Positions 5,415-8,004 of a stretch of DNA of 8,004 nucleotides are shown piece by piece. The notes beneath the pieces are model-generated. The model ran no database searches, was not told where the DNA came from, and worked only from the letters and a program-made list of their open reading frames with translations. Source of the DNA: Deltaproteobacteria bacterium (GTDB lineage Bacteria > Desulfobacterota > Dissulfuribacteria > Dissulfuribacterales > QOAL01). Position 1 is the stretch's first letter. Each line of letters begins with the position of its first letter. The position numbers were made by a program, and so were the translations under genes. Location of the stretch: assembly GCA_026988585.1 (NCBI GenBank), contig JALSKY010000263.1, forward strand, positions 1 through 8,004, written 5' to 3'.

Positions 5415-6215
5415 ATGTGGCAGGTCTCTAACATATCCTTCAGCTATCAGCCGTCATCAGACAGGCCTGGAACATGGAAAATCGATGATATGGTTCTTTC
5501 CATACCGGAAGGTCAATTTGCAGGCATTCTTGGCCCAAACGGTTCAGGCAAGACCACACTGCTGGATATCATGGCAGGACTGATTACTCCGGATTGCGGA
5601 ACTGTAAAGCTGGACAACAGGCCCATTAACTCCTACAGGCCCAAGGAACTGGCCAGGACAGTGGCACTGGTCCCTCAGGACTTCAATATCAGGTTCGATT
5701 TCACAGTAAGGCAGGTGGTGGAGATGGGCAGATATCCCTACCTCGGCAGGTTCCAGGATATGGGAGCGGATGATATCAATACGATCAAACAGGTCATGAA
5801 GGAACTGGATATCCAGAGGTTTGCAGAAAGGCCGGTGACTGCCCTGTCAGGCGGAGAACGCCAAAGGGTGGCTGTCGCCCGTGCATTGGCCCAAACCACC
5901 AAGGCCTTGATACTGGATGAGGCCACTTCCAGCTTAGATATACAGCACAGCCTCTCCATAATGGATATCATAAGACAAAAGGTGAAACAGGAGGGGCTCA
6001 CTGCAGTGGCCTCCATTCATGACATCAACCTGGCTGCCCAGTACTGTGACATCCTGATCTTTCTGAAGAACGGAGATCTAATGGCAATGGGCAATGTGGA
6101 TGATCTGATGGAGGAAAGTCTGCTATCACAACTGTTCGACATGGAGGTGGATATCCACTTTGACAGCTTTCTAAACAGAAAGCAGGCCTCGTTCCGGCTG
6201 CCTGGAACATTTTGA
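5415..6215 (+). CDS. btuD: ABC importer ATPase (BtuD/FecE family)
   Basis: The protein has 266 residues from the ATG at 5415. It is a full nucleotide-binding domain: Walker A GPNGSGKTT (40-48), Q-loop Gln88 in VALVPQDF, ABC signature LSGGERQR (144-151), Walker B ALILDEATSSLD (164-175), and switch histidine His202 in SIHD. All catalytic residues are present. It should dimerise under the permease and power uptake. The ATG lies 4 nt after the btuC stop; AGGA (5409-5412) sits only 2 nt before it, so translation probably depends on coupling to btuC. A longer version from a TTG at 5352 would overlap btuC by 59 bases and add an N-terminal stretch that does not match the family, so I reject it. After the domain, a C-terminal tail ends in ASFRLPGTF. 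Confidence 0.9.
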   Translation: MWQVSNISFSYQPSSDRPGTWKIDDMVLSIPEGQFAGILGPNGSGKTTLLDIMAGLITPDCGTVKLDNRPINSYRPKELARTVALVPQDFNIRFDFTVRQVVEMGRYPYLGRFQDMGADDINTIKQVMKELDIQRFAERPVTALSGGERQRVAVARALAQTTKALILDEATSSLDIQHSLSIMDIIRQKVKQEGLTAVASIHDINLAAQYCDILIFLKNGDLMAMGNVDDLMEESLLSQLFDMEVDIHFDSFLNRKQASFRLPGTF

Positions 6216-6246
6216 GGCTTACTCGATAGTTTTCTCGAAAAAAGGG

Positions 6247-7329
6247 ATGAAAGCCAAACTGAAAATGAACAGGAACAAAGACAGCAAACGGGTATTGGAC
6301 AGCACCCTGTCCTGCTTCCTCTGGAAACAGCCATGGTGGGGGATATATCTCCTGTTTCTTGTGGCAGCCATGCCGCTCTGTGCAGATGATTGTTATGGCA
6401 ACATGGCTGAAAAATCCCAGGGATATCCATATACCTTTATGGATAGCGATGGCACAGAGATCAGGGTGGAGCATCCCTTTGCCCGGATCATCTCCCTTTA
6501 CCCGGCACACACGGAAAACCTAATTGCCATGGGGGCTGGAGGGCAGATCGTTGCCATCAACAGGGGAACCCACCTGGACCTGCCTGAGCTGAAAGAGATC
6601 AGCAGGATCAGCTATCGCGATGATCCCGAGCGATTTCTCGCCATAGAACCTGACCTGGTGCTTATCCGTCCCATGATCTCCAGGTTCTATCCCAACCTGG
6701 TGAAGCAGCTCAGGAAACAGGGGATTGCAGTGGTATCTCTCCAGCCCTCATCCTTCAGGGGGCTGTTTTCCTACTGGCACACCCTTGGAATCCTCTCAGG
6801 AAAGCAGGAAAATGCCAGGGGAATGGAGGAGAGATTCCGCCAGGGTATGGCTGAACTCAAGAGAATTGTTGCTGAAATCCCTGCAGAAAAGAGGCCCCGG
6901 GTATATTTCGAGGCGATTCACAGTAAAATGAAGACATTCTCACCAGATTCAACCCCCATGTTTGTGCTTGAGACAGCCGGAGGCAGGAACGTGGCTGCAG
7001 ATGCAAAACCGGTGAGAAACAGCAACATCGCCTATTACGGAAAGGAAAAGATCCTCACCAGGGCCTCTGAGATCGACATATTTCTTGCCCAGAAGGGACG
7101 GATGAACCCGGTCACGGTGGAGACCATAACAAACGAGCCTGGATTCCAGGTCATAAAGGCCGTCAGGGAGGGCAAGGTATATCTGGTGGATGAGGCCATT
7201 GTCAGCCGCCCTACAATGAGGCTGCTCCAAGGTGTCTGGACCATTCACAGAATACTCTATCCGGGTTCGCCGAACCATCTCGGCCTGAAACAGCAGACCA
7301 TCCAGCAGAGAGGTCAGGATGAACGGTAA
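6247..7329 (+). CDS. btuF: Periplasmic binding protein of the corrinoid/iron-complex importer (BtuF/FepB-like)
   Basis: This 360-residue protein has a long basic N-terminus, a hydrophobic stretch WWGIYLLFLVAAMPL (30-44) and a likely signal-peptidase I site after LCA (46/47). The residues before Cys45 do not fit a lipobox. The mature part is a Peripl_BP_2 fold: FARIISLYPAHTENLIAMGAG (first strand and helix, from 78), IVAINRG, PDLVLIRP (135-142), then the hinge helix and a second lobe with YFEAIHSKMKTF (220-231) and KVYLVDEAIVSRPTMR (310-325). Such proteins deliver cobalamin, cobinamide, haem or siderophore complexes to a FecCD permease. The gene lies 31 nt after btuD and overlaps cbiA by 11 nt. 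The start is uncertain: GGG immediately precedes the ATG at 6247, which is too close for normal initiation, and another ATG is at 6265. Either leaves a working signal peptide. The substrate is inferred from context only. Confidence 0.85.
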   Translation: MKAKLKMNRNKDSKRVLDSTLSCFLWKQPWWGIYLLFLVAAMPLCADDCYGNMAEKSQGYPYTFMDSDGTEIRVEHPFARIISLYPAHTENLIAMGAGGQIVAINRGTHLDLPELKEISRISYRDDPERFLAIEPDLVLIRPMISRFYPNLVKQLRKQGIAVVSLQPSSFRGLFSYWHTLGILSGKQENARGMEERFRQGMAELKRIVAEIPAEKRPRVYFEAIHSKMKTFSPDSTPMFVLETAGGRNVAADAKPVRNSNIAYYGKEKILTRASEIDIFLAQKGRMNPVTVETITNEPGFQVIKAVREGKVYLVDEAIVSRPTMRLLQGVWTIHRILYPGSPNHLGLKQQTIQQRGQDER

Positions 7330-8004
7330 ACGGCCTGCCATAGTCATTGCAGGAACATCCAGCAACTGCGGCAAGACCACTGTAAGCCTTGGCCTCATGG
7401 CAGCCATGACTGCTGCCGGAAATCATATCCAACCCTTCAAGTGCGGCCCTGACTTCATAGACCCCACCCTCCACAGAAAGGTTACCGGCCGAACATCCTG
7501 GAACCTTGATCTCCGCATCTGCAGCAGAGAATATGTTACTGCACTGTTTGAAGCCGTTTCTGTGGAAAATGGAATAAACATTGTCGAAGGGGTGATGGGG
7601 CTTTTTGACGGGGGTGATTCCAGTGCTGCAGCCATTGCCCGCCTTCTGGACCTGCCTGTTCTGCTTGTGGTGGATACCGCCTCTGCAGCAGAGAGCATTG
7701 CAGCGGTAATAAAGGGTTTTGAGGTTATGGATCCTGCAGTCCATATAGCTGGTGTTCTACTGAACAGGATCGCCAGCAAGAGACATCTTGAACTGGTTTC
7801 AGACGCTGTCAGGAGACATTGCCAGGCTGAAATAGTAGGCTTTCTGCCCAGGGACCTGAACATATCCATCCCCTCAAGACACCTTGGCCTCCACATGGGC
7901 GAGGAGCTATCAGGGGAGTGGCTTCAACGCCTCTCCCAACTGGCCCAGAAACATCTTGACCTGAAAATGGTTGAAAAAATCGCATCCCGAGCCGAATCTC
8001 GCCA
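7319..8004 (+). CDS. cbiA: Cobyrinate a,c-diamide synthase CbiA (5' part, runs off the window)
   Basis: The first 228 codons are present; the family is about 450-480 residues long, so the glutaminase half lies beyond the edge. CbiA uses ATP and glutamine to amidate the a and c carboxylates of cob(II)yrinate in the cytoplasm. Diagnostic N-terminal features are the dethiobiotin-synthetase-like P-loop GTSSNCGKTT (12-21), the PFKCGPDFIDPTLH block (39-52), WNLDL (61-65) and VEGVMGLFDGG (89-99). Further strands follow at LLVVDTASAAESI and HIAGVLLNRI. The ATG at 7319 is preceded by GAGAGG and lies within the end of btuF (11-nt overlap), so the two are translationally coupled. The oxygen-independent name cbiA is chosen over cobB because cbiK is in the same operon. 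The gene confirms that the operon serves corrinoid synthesis, not only uptake. Confidence 0.95.
   Translation, partial: MNGKRPAIVIAGTSSNCGKTTVSLGLMAAMTAAGNHIQPFKCGPDFIDPTLHRKVTGRTSWNLDLRICSREYVTALFEAVSVENGINIVEGVMGLFDGGDSSAAAIARLLDLPVLLVVDTASAAESIAAVIKGFEVMDPAVHIAGVLLNRIASKRHLELVSDAVRRHCQAEIVGFLPRDLNISIPSRHLGLHMGEELSGEWLQRLSQLAQKHLDLKMVEKIASRAESR

Noticed and set aside
6370..6390. Possible lipoprotein site at Cys45 of the BtuF-like protein
   Set aside because: The residues before the cysteine are M-P-L, which does not fit a lipobox; a signal-peptidase I cut after Ala46 fits better.

Overview
The window looks like a chromosomal segment of a corrinoid-making anaerobe, most likely a sulfate reducer or relative in the Desulfobacterota. 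The basis is an exported CbiK-type cobalt chelatase next to a BtuC/D/F-type transporter, an arrangement I recall from Desulfovibrio, plus moderate GC and frequent AGA/AGG arginine codons. No species can be named from the sequence alone.

Layout. (1) 1-928: the tail of an unidentified gene overlaps by ATGA with a complete pgeF/yfiH (peptidoglycan editing factor, laccase-like fold). (2) About 930-2780: a graveyard of mobile elements with no intact gene. It holds the N-terminus of an IS4-like transposase, the 3' part of an integrase-core transposase on the minus strand with a structured non-coding end, and a 715-bp IS3-like element (1664-2378). That element keeps good terminal inverted repeats, but its transposase is internally deleted, frameshifted and nonsense-mutated. 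A broken minus-strand coding fragment of unknown nature follows. (3) 2742-2922: a tRNA-Arg(UCU) on the minus strand with encoded CCA, its own promoter and a strong terminator. (4) 3010-8004: a plus-strand cobalamin operon with a sigma70-like promoter, a complete cobalamin riboswitch, a long structured leader, then cbiK (with signal peptide), btuC-like permease, btuD-like ATPase, btuF-like binding protein and the first half of cbiA.

How the genes work together. When adenosylcobalamin is scarce the riboswitch should allow expression of the whole run. The three transporter genes encode a complete type II ABC importer of the FecCD/BtuCDF class: binding protein, permease and ATPase. CbiK belongs to the family that inserts cobalt into sirohydrochlorin, the committed step of the anaerobic B12 pathway. 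CbiA amidates the a and c side chains of cob(II)yrinate later in the same pathway. The unusual point is that this CbiK has a Sec signal peptide, so it should sit in the periplasm, away from its textbook substrate but beside the binding protein.

The most interesting points are the riboswitch-controlled pairing of an exported chelatase with a corrinoid/haem-class importer, the 130-nt hairpin-rich leader between the aptamer and cbiK, and the nested, decayed IS region beside the tRNA gene. I saw no CRISPR array, prophage module or defence system.
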